From Aeromonas dhakensis (GTDB lineage Bacteria > Pseudomonadota > Gammaproteobacteria > Enterobacterales > Aeromonadaceae), in NCBI RefSeq assembly GCF_000820305.1, contig NZ_CDBH01000017.1, positions 1 to 64,000 on the forward strand: DNA of 64,000 nucleotides. The letters run 5' to 3'. Both the position numbers and the translations under genes were made by a program. The notes beneath the pieces are model-generated. The model ran no database searches and was not told the DNA's origin. It saw only the letters and a program-made list of their open reading frames with translations. Positions 1 through 9,300 of this stretch are shown here, in pieces (positions within the stretch are counted from its first letter, which is position 1; every line of letters starts with the position of its first letter).

Positions 1-1
1 G

Positions 2-373
2 GCCGAGCTGCTGACCGGCGTCAAGGTCACCGACGAAGCGAGCGCCCGCGAGGCGGCCGCCCGTTTCCACCAGATGGGCATTGCGGACGTGATGATCACC
101 CTGGGGTCGCAAGGAGTCTATTGCAGCAAGGGGCAGCAGCAAGCGCTCATCCCGGGCTTTCGGGTGAAAGCAGTAGACACCACGGCGGCCGGCGATACCT
201 TCAACGGTGCCCTCTTGGCGGCTGAGCTCGCCGGCGCCGACTTTGACGCGGCCGTGCGCTTTGCCCACGGCGCCGCGGCGCTCTCCGTCACCCGGTTTGG
301 TGCCCAGAGCTCCATCCCGAGCAAGCAGGAGGTCGACGCCTTCCTGCTTGAGCAGATTGCGCAGGGGCACTGA
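2..373 (+). CDS. rbsK: ribokinase, C-terminal part (5' end outside window)
   Basis: Only the last ~123 residues are present; the frame is open from base 2. Ribokinase phosphorylates D-ribose to ribose 5-phosphate in the cytosol. The PfkB-family signature DTTAAGDTFNGALL is visible near base 175; it carries the anion hole and the catalytic Asp (AAGD in place of the usual GAGD). The nucleotide-binding C-terminus (AHGAAALSVTRFGAQSSIP) follows. The stop overlaps the next start as TGATG, so rbsK and rbsR are translationally coupled, as in ribose operons that end in rbsK-rbsR. The family call is firm; the assignment to ribose rests on the neighbour and the sequence type. Confidence 0.9.
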   Translation, partial: AELLTGVKVTDEASAREAAARFHQMGIADVMITLGSQGVYCSKGQQQALIPGFRVKAVDTTAAGDTFNGALLAAELAGADFDAAVRFAHGAAALSVTRFGAQSSIPSKQEVDAFLLEQIAQGH

Positions 374-1377
374 TGGCCAATATCAAGGAGGTGGCGGCGC
401 TGGCGGGGGTGTCGACCACCACCGTCTCCCACGTCATCAACGAGACCCGTTTCGTCGCCGAGGAGACCCGCGAGCGGGTCTTCGCCGCCATGCGCGATCT
501 CAACTACGCCCCGAGCCTGGTGGCCCGCAGCCTCAAGGTGAAGGAGACCAACAGTATCGGCATGCTGGTCACCACCTCCAGCAACCCCTTCTTTGCCGAG
601 GTGGTACGCGGGGTGGAACGCTACTGCTTCGAGCAGGGCTACAACCTGATGCTGGGCAACACCGAGGGGCAGGCCGAGACCGCCCTCTCCTACCTCAAGA
701 TGATGCTGCGCAAGCGGGTCGACGGCCTGCTCATCATGTGCAGCGAAGGGCAGCAGGAGGTGTTCAACCAGCTCGACTGGCTCAAGAGCCTGCCGGTGGT
801 GGTGATGGACTGGGGGATGGAGAGTGCCGACGTGGACCTCATCGCCGACAACTCCCATCGTGGCGGCTACCTGGCGACCCGCCACCTGCTGGGGCTGGGT
901 CACAACGCCATCGGCTGCATCACGGGCCCCCACAGCCGCGCCCCCGCTAACCAGCGGCAGGCGGGCTTCGAGCAGGCGATGCAGGAGGCCGGTCTCACCG
1001 TCAATCCGGACTGGGTCCAGGAGGGTGACTTTGACTGCGCCAGCGGCCATCAAGCGATGCGCCGCCTGCTGGCGCTGCCCGAGCGTCCCACTGCGCTGTT
1101 CGTCTGCAACGACATGATGGCGATGGGGGCCATCAGCGCGGCGCATCAGGCGGGACTGGTGATCCCGCGGGATCTCTCCATCGTCGGCTATGACAACGTG
1201 GCGCTGGCCGAATTCATGTCGCCACCACTCACCACCGTCAATCAGCCGAAAGAGGAGCTGGGCCGCCTCGCCGTCACCCGGCTGCTGGCGCGCATCAACG
1301 GCGAGGCGCTGGCGGATCACCTGATCACCGTCGATCCCGACCTGGTGATCAGAGATTCCTGCGCCCCTCGCCCCTGA
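373..1377 (+). CDS. rbsR: LacI-family transcriptional repressor RbsR
   Basis: A 334-residue LacI/GalR regulator with the usual length of the family. The N-terminal helix-turn-helix (VAALAGVSTTTVSHVIN, residues ~7-23) is followed by the hinge helix with AxSLK near residue 55 and a periplasmic-binding-protein-like effector domain (IGMLVTTSSNPFFAEVVRGV onward). In this family the ligand is ribose, and repression covers the rbs transport and kinase genes. The start overlaps the rbsK stop by one base. A strong terminator follows, so it closes the operon. Regulator class is certain; the ribose ligand is inferred from adjacency to rbsK. Confidence 0.88.
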   Translation: MANIKEVAALAGVSTTTVSHVINETRFVAEETRERVFAAMRDLNYAPSLVARSLKVKETNSIGMLVTTSSNPFFAEVVRGVERYCFEQGYNLMLGNTEGQAETALSYLKMMLRKRVDGLLIMCSEGQQEVFNQLDWLKSLPVVVMDWGMESADVDLIADNSHRGGYLATRHLLGLGHNAIGCITGPHSRAPANQRQAGFEQAMQEAGLTVNPDWVQEGDFDCASGHQAMRRLLALPERPTALFVCNDMMAMGAISAAHQAGLVIPRDLSIVGYDNVALAEFMSPPLTTVNQPKEELGRLAVTRLLARINGEALADHLITVDPDLVIRDSCAPRP

Positions 1378-1397
1378 CATACACGTACAATAAAAAA

Positions 1398-1426
1398 CAA
1401 GGCGGCCCCAGGGTCGCCTTGTTTCA
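1398..1426 (+). terminator. rho-independent terminator after rbsR
   Basis: The inverted repeat AAGGCG(G)CC...GGTCGCCTT is followed by GTTTC, 20 bases after the rbsR stop. Transcription from the converging GGDEF gene also ends here. Confidence 0.75.
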
Positions 1427-1460
1427 TTCCATCTTTGCTCAGCGCAATCCTTGTTGCCAC

Positions 1461-3110
1461 TCAGGCCAGTTGTCTTGCCTCACCGCCCGCCAGCACCTGC
1501 AGTTGCACCAGCCCCAGTCGCCAGGCCAGCGGCTGCAACAACTCGCCATGTTCATCATCCTGCGGTAACCAGTAGCGCACGGGCCAGCCGGCCGCCAGCT
1601 GCGCCGGGGTGGCGCTGCCAATGTCTCTGAGCGCCAGGGTGCAACCCTGCTGCCGCAATCCCGCCAGCAAGGCAGTATCCGGTTGCAGTGCCGGCACCAG
1701 CAGCACCAGCGGCGTGCGGGATGCCCCCGGCATACAGGCCAGTACTTGGGCCAGCTGAGCCTGATTGTCGAGCGGGATCAACAGCCCCCGACCATCGCCA
1801 TGCAGCGTCTCGTGCGCCTGCAGCAGCCGGGCCAGCACGGGGCCCTGCACGCCGCACTCCTGCAGCCAGCGCATGGGACAGGATGTACCCTGCTCTTGCC
1901 AGTAGAGCGCCAGTTGCCACAGGCCGTTGCCCTGTTCATCCGTCATCGCCTGCAGTGCCACCCGCAGCGGCGCCGGCTCGCGTCCGGCCAGCCAGTCGCG
2001 CAGCTGATGCAGCTGGTGCTGGGTCAACTGCAACTGCTGCAGCATGGCCGGCGCAAACCAGCTGATGTCCCCCTCCTGGCTGCGCTTGGCCTGATTGAGG
2101 GCCAGGATGGCCTGATCCAGCAGCCGGCCGGCATCCTGCTGCTGCGCCCTGGCCACCCCGAGCCGGCAGGCCAGCTCGAAGCTGCACTCCCGGGTCACGA
2201 ACTCGAAGTGGAGCAGGCTCATCAGCTGGTGGATGCGCGCTTCCAGCGTCCCGTCCGCCGTGGTCAGCACCACGGCGAACTCGTCGCCACCGAGCCGGTA
2301 GGCGTGGCTGCCGTGGGCCTGCTGCAGCTTGTCGGCCACCGTCTGCAACAGCCGATCACCCACCTGATAGCCGAGCAGATCATTGACCTGCTTGAAGCGC
2401 TTGAGATCGAGTACCACCAGGGCGCTCGCCTCGCCGGCATACAGGGCGCGAGAGAGCTGCTCCTGCAGGGCGCGGCGGTTGCCAAGCCGGGTCAGGGGGT
2501 CGAGCAGGGCGAGCCGGCGATTGGCAAGGTTGGCACGAATGAGGGCGGCCACCAGAGCGCCGCCAGTCAGCAACAGGATCAGTTGCCAGATCTGCAACCA
2601 GAACAGGCTGCTGCGGATCTGGCTCACCGAACGTTCCCGCTCCTGACCGGAGAGGATTTGGTTGCCTATCTGCTCGATGAGCCGGGTCTGGCTGGCGATC
2701 TCCTCCTGCAGGCGGGCGAGTTGGGCCCCTTCCCGCAGCGCCCCTGCCGCCATCTGGGGCTCAAGCCGCTTGATCTGCTCGAACAGTCCGGCCAGCGCCC
2801 TGCCAAGCCCGTGCCGCTCGCGCGCCTCGGCGGTTTCACTGCTGATGAGAAAGATGTCGAGCCGGTTCCACAGCAGATCGTAATCGAGGCTCAGGGTCTC
2901 CATCTCCACTTGACCGACCCGATAGAGCCGCAGATCGGCGAGGAAACGCTGGGATTCGAGCATCACCTGGCTGATGTTCCAGTGGATGTTGCGATAGAAG
3001 GTGTCGACCAGCTGCTCCTGGCGATGCTGCAGATAGAGGCTGCTGCCCGATGAGAGCAGAAACAGCAGCGAGACCGCCACCAGCAGCAGTTTGTGGCGGG
3101 ATAGCCCCAT
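1461..3110 (-). CDS. membrane GGDEF protein with eroded EAL-like C-terminus
   Basis: 549 residues from the ATG at 3110, which overlaps the upstream stop as TGATG; an in-frame start 33 bases earlier would lie inside the upstream gene. Two membrane segments (about 8-25 and 172-192) flank a ~145-residue periplasmic helical domain. A GGDEF domain follows (about 197-345) with an intact GGDEF motif at 274-278, which predicts diguanylate cyclase activity. The inhibitory RxxD site is absent (sequence before the motif is AHGSHAYRL). The last ~190 residues resemble an EAL domain in pattern (LALRDIGSATPAQLAAGWPV in place of the LALDDFGTG region) but lack the EAL and DDF catalytic residues. The domain reading is solid for GGDEF and inferred for EAL. 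Confidence 0.85.
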   Translation of the reverse strand: MGLSRHKLLLVAVSLLFLLSSGSSLYLQHRQEQLVDTFYRNIHWNISQVMLESQRFLADLRLYRVGQVEMETLSLDYDLLWNRLDIFLISSETAEARERHGLGRALAGLFEQIKRLEPQMAAGALREGAQLARLQEEIASQTRLIEQIGNQILSGQERERSVSQIRSSLFWLQIWQLILLLTGGALVAALIRANLANRRLALLDPLTRLGNRRALQEQLSRALYAGEASALVVLDLKRFKQVNDLLGYQVGDRLLQTVADKLQQAHGSHAYRLGGDEFAVVLTTADGTLEARIHQLMSLLHFEFVTRECSFELACRLGVARAQQQDAGRLLDQAILALNQAKRSQEGDISWFAPAMLQQLQLTQHQLHQLRDWLAGREPAPLRVALQAMTDEQGNGLWQLALYWQEQGTSCPMRWLQECGVQGPVLARLLQAHETLHGDGRGLLIPLDNQAQLAQVLACMPGASRTPLVLLVPALQPDTALLAGLRQQGCTLALRDIGSATPAQLAAGWPVRYWLPQDDEHGELLQPLAWRLGLVQLQVLAGGEARQLA

Positions 3111-3586
3111 CAATCGACGATCTCGATGCGGGTCACCTGCCACACCATGCAGTTGTGGATGGCGGGCACGTCCAGCTTGGGGTAGCTGGTAAACGGGATG
3201 AGCAACCAGAGCGGCCCCTTGTTGCGCCGGGTCAGCGGCTTGCCGTCCTCCGCACGCACCAGGGTCAGCGGCACGCCGTCGAACAGGGCCAGATCCACCA
3301 CCTGTTGATAACCGTTGAGGGCCGAGACGGCGATCTTGCGGGCATCCTGGATCCCTTGTGCCGCCAGCACGGTTGCCAGGGTCGGCCCACGATAGTGGTG
3401 GGCGCCCTGGGTCCAGGGAGTGGTGGTGGTAAACTCGGTCTGTGGCAAGGCGGAGAGGGTCGCCTCATCGAGGGCCACTTGCTGGCCGCCTGGCAACACC
3501 AGAGTCATCAGGGAGGCCTGTGCCGATGCGCCGGCACAGGCCAGCATCAGGAGGGAAAAAGCGATCCATTGCTTGAGAGTGATCAT
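3110..3586 (-). CDS. periplasmic molybdopterin-binding-fold (SUOX-like) protein
   Basis: 158 residues with a clear signal peptide (MITLKQWIAFSLLMLACAGASA). The remainder resembles the small stand-alone oxidoreductase molybdopterin-binding domain proteins: an LPQTEF...TPWTQG...HHYRGPTLATVL pattern and a C-terminal LLIPFTSYPKLD...VWQVTRIEI. Such proteins are often found beside sensor or cyclase genes. The stop overlaps the start of the GGDEF gene, so the two are co-translated, and this protein may be the periplasmic partner of that cyclase. Whether it binds a cofactor cannot be judged, because the Cys that ligates Mo in true enzymes is not obvious. Confidence 0.65.
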   Translation of the reverse strand: MITLKQWIAFSLLMLACAGASAQASLMTLVLPGGQQVALDEATLSALPQTEFTTTTPWTQGAHHYRGPTLATVLAAQGIQDARKIAVSALNGYQQVVDLALFDGVPLTLVRAEDGKPLTRRNKGPLWLLIPFTSYPKLDVPAIHNCMVWQVTRIEIVD

Positions 3587-3671
3587 GTAAGTTGCGCCAA
3601 CTGCGTCCCATTTTTTGGCTGCCAGTGTGGCGATTTCACCGGTTCATTGCAACTGCGCTGATGCACAATAG

Positions 3672-4445
3672 CTAGGGGCCGCGCATCTCCATCCAGTTGT
3701 GCCCCTCGATCTGCGCCGGCTGGTGTACGCCGCAGCGTTGCAGCAGCTCATCCACATAGGCCGGCACCAGCAGGGAAGCCGGACCGTAGCGCTTCTCGTC
3801 AAACTGGCTGCCCACTTCGCTCGGCTCCAGATTGAGCTCTATGGTGTGGGCCCCGTTCAATCCCGCTTCGTGTACGAAACCGGCCGCCGGATAGACGGCG
3901 CCAGAGGTGCCGATGGAGATGAACAGATCGCATTGGGCCAGCGCGCTGTAGATGCGATCCAGCCCGAGCGGCATCTCGCCAAACCAGACCACGTGCGGGC
4001 GCAGCGGCTGGGGAAACTGGCAACAGGTGCACAGCTCCTCCTGATGGAGATCGCCGCGCCACTCGATCACCTGACCCGAGCCTGGGCAGCGCGCCTTGAG
4101 CAGCTCACCGTGCATGTGAATGAGGTTCTTGCTGCCGGCGCTCTCGTGCAGGTTGTCGATGTTCTGGGTCACCAGGGTGACGCAGCCCGGTAGCAGGCGC
4201 TCGAGCCGGGCCAGCGCATAGTGGGCCGGATTGGGGTGAATGTGGGGTTGCTGCAGCTGATGGCGGCGAGAGTTGTAAAAGCCCTGTACCAGCTCAGGAT
4301 CCCGGGCATAGCCCTCCGGCGTCGCCACATCCTCCACCCTGTGCTCCTCCCACAGACCGTCACAGGCGCGAAAGGTCTTGATGCCCGACTCGGCCGAGAT
4401 CCCGGCACCGGTAAGAATGACGATGTGTTTCGCTGACTGCACCAT
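3672..4445 (-). CDS. cobB: NAD-dependent protein deacylase, sirtuin CobB
   Basis: 257 residues, class III sirtuin. The NAD-binding GAGIS motif lies at residues 13-17, TQNIDNLH at 93-100 and the catalytic His at 112 (HMHGE). A Cys-rich zinc site follows (C120, C139, C141, C142). Tyr57 and Arg60 (FYNSRR) match the Tyr/Arg pair that lets E. coli CobB take succinyl-lysine as well as acetyl-lysine. It removes acyl groups from cytosolic proteins such as acetyl-CoA synthetase. It lies 88 bases from a GNAT gene read in the same direction, an acyltransferase-deacylase neighbourhood. Confidence 0.93.
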   Translation of the reverse strand: MVQSAKHIVILTGAGISAESGIKTFRACDGLWEEHRVEDVATPEGYARDPELVQGFYNSRRHQLQQPHIHPNPAHYALARLERLLPGCVTLVTQNIDNLHESAGSKNLIHMHGELLKARCPGSGQVIEWRGDLHQEELCTCCQFPQPLRPHVVWFGEMPLGLDRIYSALAQCDLFISIGTSGAVYPAAGFVHEAGLNGAHTIELNLEPSEVGSQFDEKRYGPASLLVPAYVDELLQRCGVHQPAQIEGHNWMEMRGP

Positions 4446-4533
4446 GACTGACTCCCTCTGGCTAGCTCTCTGGCTGACCTTAGCACAGGGTGAAAAACCG
4501 GCCTATTCGCCCTTGGTCTTATTATGATGGCGC

Positions 4534-5133
4534 TTACAGGGTGTCGAACACGCTCAAATCGAGTCGCACGAACACCAGCTCCCGCCCTGTCACCAGGGTG
4601 AGCGGCAGGCCCAGCCCGCGCAGCAGCGCCAGCATGGGGCGATTCTGGGGCAGCACCTCCGCCGTCCATTCGCGGATCCCCTCGCCGCGCGCCAGCAAGG
4701 CCAGCGCCAGCAGGATGCGCCGCCCCGCCCCTCTGTGCTGGAAGTGATCGGCGACGATGCAGGAGAACTCGGCCCGATCCGGGTGCAGCCGCCGCCGGAT
4801 GGACTGGGCCTGGGCCAGCGGCCGCCCCTGACCGTCGGTCAGCAGCAGGCCAATCTGGTGTTCCCTAGGGTAATCGAGGAAGAAGGCGAGCTGCTCATCG
4901 CTCAACCTCTGCTTGGCGCGCATGAAGCGCAGGTAGACGCTCTGCTCGCCGAGTTCGTCATAAGCCGCCCGGATGCGGGCGGGATCGGCCCCCGCCAGCT
5001 CCTGCAAACGGCAGGGAACGCCCCCGACCTCCATCATCAAGGGCAGGTCGGCGCGGGTACGAGGATGAAGCCAGCCGGCCAGGGAGCGCCGCAGCCGGGC
5101 TTCGTCCGGCGGCCAGCAGAGGTAGCGGGCCAC
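4534..5133 (-). CDS. GNAT acetyltransferase, Pat/PatZ C-terminal-like
   Basis: 199 residues, GTG start 3 bases after the response-regulator stop (no clear ribosome binding site; a Met pair near residue 33 is an alternative start). The GNAT fold spans roughly residues 40-199. Its QSVYLRFM entry, DRAEFSCIVADHFQHRGAGR acetyl-CoA loop and LPQNRPMLALLRGLGL resemble the GNAT domain at the C-terminus of the protein acetyltransferase PatZ, without that protein's large acyl-CoA synthetase-like part. Together with cobB downstream, this suggests a lysine acetyltransferase role, which is inference. It appears to be the distal part of the kinase/response-regulator transcription unit. Confidence 0.7.
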   Translation of the reverse strand: MARYLCWPPDEARLRRSLAGWLHPRTRADLPLMMEVGGVPCRLQELAGADPARIRAAYDELGEQSVYLRFMRAKQRLSDEQLAFFLDYPREHQIGLLLTDGQGRPLAQAQSIRRRLHPDRAEFSCIVADHFQHRGAGRRILLALALLARGEGIREWTAEVLPQNRPMLALLRGLGLPLTLVTGRELVFVRLDLSVFDTL

Positions 5134-5136
5134 CCT

Positions 5137-6384
5137 CTACCAGCGCCCCGCCATGCCGCGATCGCGCCACAGATTGTGGTCCAGCAGATTGAAGGGGTCG
5201 TCCAGATAGAGGGCGATGCCAAGCTCCCTGGCTCGGTTGATGAAGCGCCCCAGCAGGGAGTCCGGGGTCATGGCCTCCAGGCTCGGCAGCAGGCTCTGCC
5301 CCAACAGCAGGTGCTGCAGCGGCATCCGCTCCAGCAAGTCGAACGGAATGTGCTGATCGTTGTCCAGCAGCAGGGCGAGCCGTGCCCCCGCCAGACTAGC
5401 CTGCAGCACCAGGGCAAAACGCTCCGCCTGGCTCAACAGGTGGTCGCGCCGGTGGATCAGCAGGGTGAGCTCGCCAGGCTCCCTGCCCCGCTGGACGAGC
5501 CACTCGCGCACCAGCTCCCAGCGCGGCGGCAAGCCGGTCACCGCCAGCCAGATGGGCAAGGGGGACGGGGGATCGGACAAGAGTCCGAGCAACCCCTTCT
5601 CCTCCCCCTGCCAGGTGCGGATGGTACGGCGCAGTCCGCTCAGGCGTCGCTGACGCTGCGGCCCCAGATAAAGCCCCTTGAGCAGGCTCAGCAGATCGTC
5701 GGCCAGCAGCGGCTTGGCCAGGGCCGCCAGCACGTTGAACCCGGCATCGTGCAGCAGGCGGCGGGCACCGTCGATCAGGGTCTGGTCGTGGGCGGAGAGC
5801 AGCACGATGGGCAGGCCGCTGTGCTGGTATTGGGGCTGGCTCATCAGCAGGCTGATGGCATCCTGATCCACCAGGCTGAGATCGCTCACCAGCAGCTTGA
5901 CTTCGCCACCGGCCAGCGCCTTGATGCAGGCATTGCCATCCTGCACCCACTGACAGGGCAATCCCAGTCCCCTGATCTCCTGCTGAATGTGGGCCCCCTG
6001 AAACGGGTGATCCTCCAGCAACAACACCTGGGTCTGGGCCAGCCACTCCTGCCACGCCAGATAGCGGCCATTGACCCCCGCCAGCCAGTCATCAGTGAGG
6101 CGATAGATCCCCTCCGCCTGCGCTGTCAATTGCGGCAGGTAGTCGGCACCAGCGTGGGAGTCGGGATCGAACAGGGCGATGGCGCCGGCGGCAAACAGAC
6201 CTTCCCACTGCCAGCAGGCATCGGGCCGGGTGCGGCGCAGGGTGGCAAATTCCGGCAGTTCGACGGCTTTTGCCGCCCGATAGGCAACCCCGTCCAGGGC
6301 ATAGATGGTCACGGGGTGGAACAGGCGCTCATCCGTCTCTTCCGAGTTCAGCAAGGCCAGTAACTCTTCATCTGTGATGATCAT
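5137..6384 (-). CDS. response regulator with degenerate EAL-like output domain
   Basis: 415 residues from the ATG at 6384, one base after the hybrid-kinase stop. Residues 1-115 are of unknown type. A receiver domain covers about 118-240, with acidic pair E124-D125, phospho-acceptor D168 (LLVSDLS) and K224. The rest has the order of the C-terminal half of an EAL domain: LALLLDNDQHIPFDLLERMP in place of LALDDFGTGYSSL, then FINRARELGIALYLDD in place of the ARSLGLxVVAEGVE segment. Catalytic acidic residues are missing, so phosphodiesterase activity is unlikely; c-di-GMP binding or protein interaction is possible. The partner kinase is almost certainly the gene immediately upstream. Confidence 0.78.
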   Translation of the reverse strand: MIITDEELLALLNSEETDERLFHPVTIYALDGVAYRAAKAVELPEFATLRRTRPDACWQWEGLFAAGAIALFDPDSHAGADYLPQLTAQAEGIYRLTDDWLAGVNGRYLAWQEWLAQTQVLLLEDHPFQGAHIQQEIRGLGLPCQWVQDGNACIKALAGGEVKLLVSDLSLVDQDAISLLMSQPQYQHSGLPIVLLSAHDQTLIDGARRLLHDAGFNVLAALAKPLLADDLLSLLKGLYLGPQRQRRLSGLRRTIRTWQGEEKGLLGLLSDPPSPLPIWLAVTGLPPRWELVREWLVQRGREPGELTLLIHRRDHLLSQAERFALVLQASLAGARLALLLDNDQHIPFDLLERMPLQHLLLGQSLLPSLEAMTPDSLLGRFINRARELGIALYLDDPFNLLDHNLWRDRGMAGRW

Positions 6385-6385
6385 G

Positions 6386-9300
6386 TCAGAGCCTCTCACG
6401 TAGTCGCCGGCACACCTCGTCCAGAGCTTGCCGCAGCGGGGGTAGCAGGGGTTGCCGTGGATCCCGTTTCCACTGTTCAATCACCTGGACGAGCGGGGTC
6501 ACGCCCACCATTTTGGCGGCCCCCTTCATCTTGTGTAAAGCGGCTTCCAGTGCCATCTCGTCTGCTTGTGTGACACAGCGCTCAATGTCGGCCAGATCCT
6601 GGCCGGTCGCCTCCAGATAGAGGGAGATGAGCTCGGGGGTGAGCAGCGGCATCTGGGCTTCTGACCAAGAAGCAGGCGCTGCCGCCTTCTGCTCCGGGTT
6701 CGGCTCGGGTGCGGGATCCCCCAGAGTGCGCAGCAGATTGGCGAGATCCTTGAGCAGCAGCGGCTTGTCCAGATGACCACGACAACCGCAGCTGGCCAGC
6801 TGCGCCGCCGCCGGCTCGCTGAGATCGGCGGTGATCACGTAGGTGGGCAGATGTTGCCAGCGCGGGGTGTCGCGCAGTCGGCGGCAGAGCTCGGCCCCGT
6901 CCATCACCGGCATCTGCAGATCGGTCAGCACCAGATCGACCGTCTCGTGCTGCAGCATGTCGAGCGCCAACTGGCCGTTGGCCGCGCTGATCACCTGGGC
7001 CCCCAGCTGGGTCAGCTGCATGCTGATCAATACCCGGTTCACCTCGTGATCTTCAACCAGCAGCACCCGCATCCCCTGCCCCGGCAACGTGATCATGCCC
7101 TGGGCGGAGGGCACCAGCCGCGGCTGCATCAGGCTGACTACAGAGCCCGGCACCCAGGGTTCGCCCTGCCAGTCCCAGTAGCGCAGCCCCTGTTCATCCT
7201 GGCGGGCGCTCAGTACCGGGCCGGCCGGATCGTCCGGCAGATCGAGCTCGCCGAGCCAGGGCAGCAGATAGTCCCGCTCCGCCCCGTCGAGTGCCACATG
7301 GACGCTGCTCACCCGCGGGCGCCAGCGCGGCATCTCCTGCAGCAGCACCAGCGGCAATGCACAGGTGAAGCGGCTGCCGCCGGTTGTGCGCGGCTCGACC
7401 CGGATCTCGCCCCCCATCTGCTCCATCAGCTGGCGACAGATGGCGAGCCCGAGCCCGGTCCCCTGGGCCCGCGGCTGGCCCTCCTCCCCACCCTGTTCAA
7501 AGGGCAGGAACAGGCGCGGCAGCAGCTCGGCACTGATGCCGGGCCCCTCGTCATCCACCCCGCACAACAGCTGGGTGCCGTCCCGGCGGGCCCACAGCAC
7601 CACCTCGCCACGGCTGCTGAACTTGATGGCATTGGCCAGCAGGTTGTGCAGCACCTGCTGCACCCGATGGGGATCCAGCTCCACCTGAGCGGGCAGCCGG
7701 TGATCCAGATCCAGCCGCAGCTGCAGCCGCTTGGAGCGAGCCTTGGACCAGTGCACGGCTGCCACATGCTCGCACAAGTCCACCAGATCGGTAGGCTGGG
7801 GCGAGAGCGCCAGCTGCCGGTTCTCGTTGCGGCTGAAATCGAGCACGTCGTTGAGCAGGCCCAGCAGCTCGTCCCCTGCCTGCCTGACATGGGAGAGCGC
7901 AGAGTGCTGCTCGGCATTGAGGGGGGTGTGGCTGAGCCACTCCAGCAGCCCCAGGATGGCGTTCATGGGGGTGCGAATTTCGTGGCTCACCGCCGCGAGG
8001 AAGCGGCCCTTGGCCAGCACGGCCTGCTCGGCCCGCTCATGGGAGGCCTGCAGTGCCTGCTCCTGCTCGACCCGCACCGTCACATCCTGCACCACCCCGT
8101 ATACCCGCCACCCCTGCTCGGGCAGGCTGCGCCCCCGGCCGTAGAACTGCAGCCAGCGGGTACCCTTGAGCGGATGCTGGTAGCGCAGGGCATAGGAGAA
8201 GGGCTGGCCGGCCTGCAGCATCTCGCGCATGGGCTGCTGCATCTCGACCTTGTCCTGCGGCGCAAGCCGTCCCAGCGCCTCGCCCGGGTTGCGGCGGATC
8301 TGCTGACTGGCCAGCCCCAGCAGCTCATAGCTGCCGCGGCTGATGAACTCCACCTGGCGGATCCCCTCCTCGTGCAGCAGGAACTGGATCACCACGCCGG
8401 GTACCGTGTTGGTCAGCGCCCGCAGGCGCCGCTCGGCCTGACGCAACAAGCGGGTGCGCTCGCGCAGGGCACTGATGTTGGAGAGCGCGATGAGATCCCC
8501 CGCCGGCGACTGCTTGCCGAGCTGGAGCGGGATCTGGGCGTAGGAGTAAACCTGATCACCCAGCGCCATCTCCCCCTCGCTCTCTTGCAACTGGGCCTGC
8601 GGCAGCTGCAGTTCCGCCAGGTAGCGGGCCTCCAGCCGCTTGGCCTGCTTGTTGCGCTTGATGATCTCGCCCTGATTGTCCCGCAGGAACACCGGCACCG
8701 GCAGTGCCTGGAACAGGGACTCCCGGAACTGGCTCTCCAGAGCCAGGGTCCGCTCCATCGCCTGGCGCTGACTCACCTCCCGGGCCAGCTGCTGGCGCGA
8801 GCGCCAGATCAGCCAGATGACACCGGCACTGATCAGCAGCGCCAGCAACACCGAACCCAGCCAGATCCCGTAGCTGACCCCGGCCTGCTGGGTCAGTACC
8901 AGACGGTGCCAGCGCAGTTTGAGATCGTCATTCTGCTTGCCGGTGAGGGTCATCAGACTCTGCTCCATCACCCCGGCAAGCCTGGGGCTGTGCCGACTGA
9001 TGGCAAACCCCAACCCGAAACGCTGCGGCAGCTCCCGCACCTCCAGCCCGTCCAGCTGGTTGTTGCGAAGCGGGTATTGCAGCTGATAGAGCTCGGCCAG
9101 CATGGCGTCGGCCGCGCCGCTCTGTACCGCCGCGATCCCCGCTGCCAGGGTGTCGCTCTTGCGCCAGTGATGCGCACCCTCCAGGCGGGTCAGCATCTCT
9201 TCGTCATAGAGGGTGGCGGGCACCGCTATCCTGCCCTTCACCGCCGCCAGCGTCTCGAACGGCTGGGTCTTGCGGCTCACCAGGGCATAACGGCTGACCG

